From NCBI RefSeq assembly GCF_000621605.1, contig NZ_JHXX01000001.1:1-64000 (forward strand): a stretch of DNA of 64,000 nucleotides, read 5' to 3'. The notes below the pieces were generated by a model, which was given only the letters and a program-made list of their open reading frames with translations, was not told the origin of the DNA and searched no databases. Made by a program: the position numbers and the translations under genes. Shown here one piece after another: positions 63,957 to 64,000 of the stretch. The stretch's first letter is position 1; every line of letters starts with the position of its first letter. Origin of the DNA: Butyrivibrio sp. MC2021 (lineage in GTDB: Bacteria; Bacillota; Clostridia; Lachnospirales; Lachnospiraceae).

Positions 63957-64000
63957 TTCATTTGTGCGACCTTTTTTTCGCATGGAACTATTTTGTGAAT

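Overview
The window looks like chromosomal DNA of an anaerobic Firmicute of the class Clostridia, most probably family Lachnospiraceae in the Butyrivibrio/Pseudobutyrivibrio range. This rests on gene content and protein style, not on a database match: CheV chemotaxis, a YesM/YesN-like sensor-regulator pair, a ChvE-GguAB sugar transporter, a CUT1 transporter beside tagaturonate reductase, AGGAGG-type ribosome binding sites, and moderate G+C. I see no prophage, insertion sequence, CRISPR array or tRNA gene. The window opens in the 3' end of a 23S rRNA gene whose operon appears to end without a 5S gene.

Layout. 1-390: 23S tail and terminator. 494-4948: cheV, a SIR2-like protein and a very acidic single-pass membrane protein. 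4985-8541: hisH-hisF, ung and a diaminopimelate-decarboxylase-type enzyme. 8571-11267: a polytopic membrane protein and a tyrosine recombinase relative that has lost most catalytic residues. 11319-14349 (minus strand): DAHP synthase and an adenine methyltransferase fused to a helix-turn-helix. 14615-18745: membrane acyltransferase, then a compact serine hydrolase / GNAT / cysteine-peptidase-like operon. 18811-22445: exporter ABC half-transporter (minus) and a C1-family surface peptidase. 22446-24622: a 96-residue orphan protein bracketed by two copies of a probable structured RNA element, then a solitary divergent CbiD. 24686-27225: trpS-glgA. 27390-34547: a 2385-residue secreted beta-helix/lipase/Ig-like protein. 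34629-36290: lipid flippase.

36294-45776 is a sugar sensing and uptake block: membrane-anchored sugar-binding-like protein, histidine kinase, AraC-type response regulator and a binding lipoprotein; then, after a terminator, a second binding lipoprotein (ChvE-like), a double ATPase and a permease. 45930-49294 holds an ABC-F protein and RqcH, convergent, both expected to act on ribosomes. 49604-54888 has a CUT1 oligosaccharide importer without its own ATPase, facing uxaB; uxaB is preceded by two perfect cre/LacI-type operators. 55098-58871 is a housekeeping run (yicC, gmk, rpoZ, rimO, pgsA). 58979-63860 has a DEAD-box RNA helicase, a potassium channel, a NagD-like HAD phosphatase and an RpiB/LacAB-type isomerase.

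Best candidates for new biology: the paired RNA-like elements at 22509-22596 and 23102-23191, where two stems change sequence but keep pairing; the degenerate tyrosine recombinase at 10383; the acidic membrane protein at 2318 with repeated FliM-like short motifs beside cheV; and the HTH-methyltransferase fusion at 12445. Coordinates of starts were set by Shine-Dalgarno position where several starts were possible.
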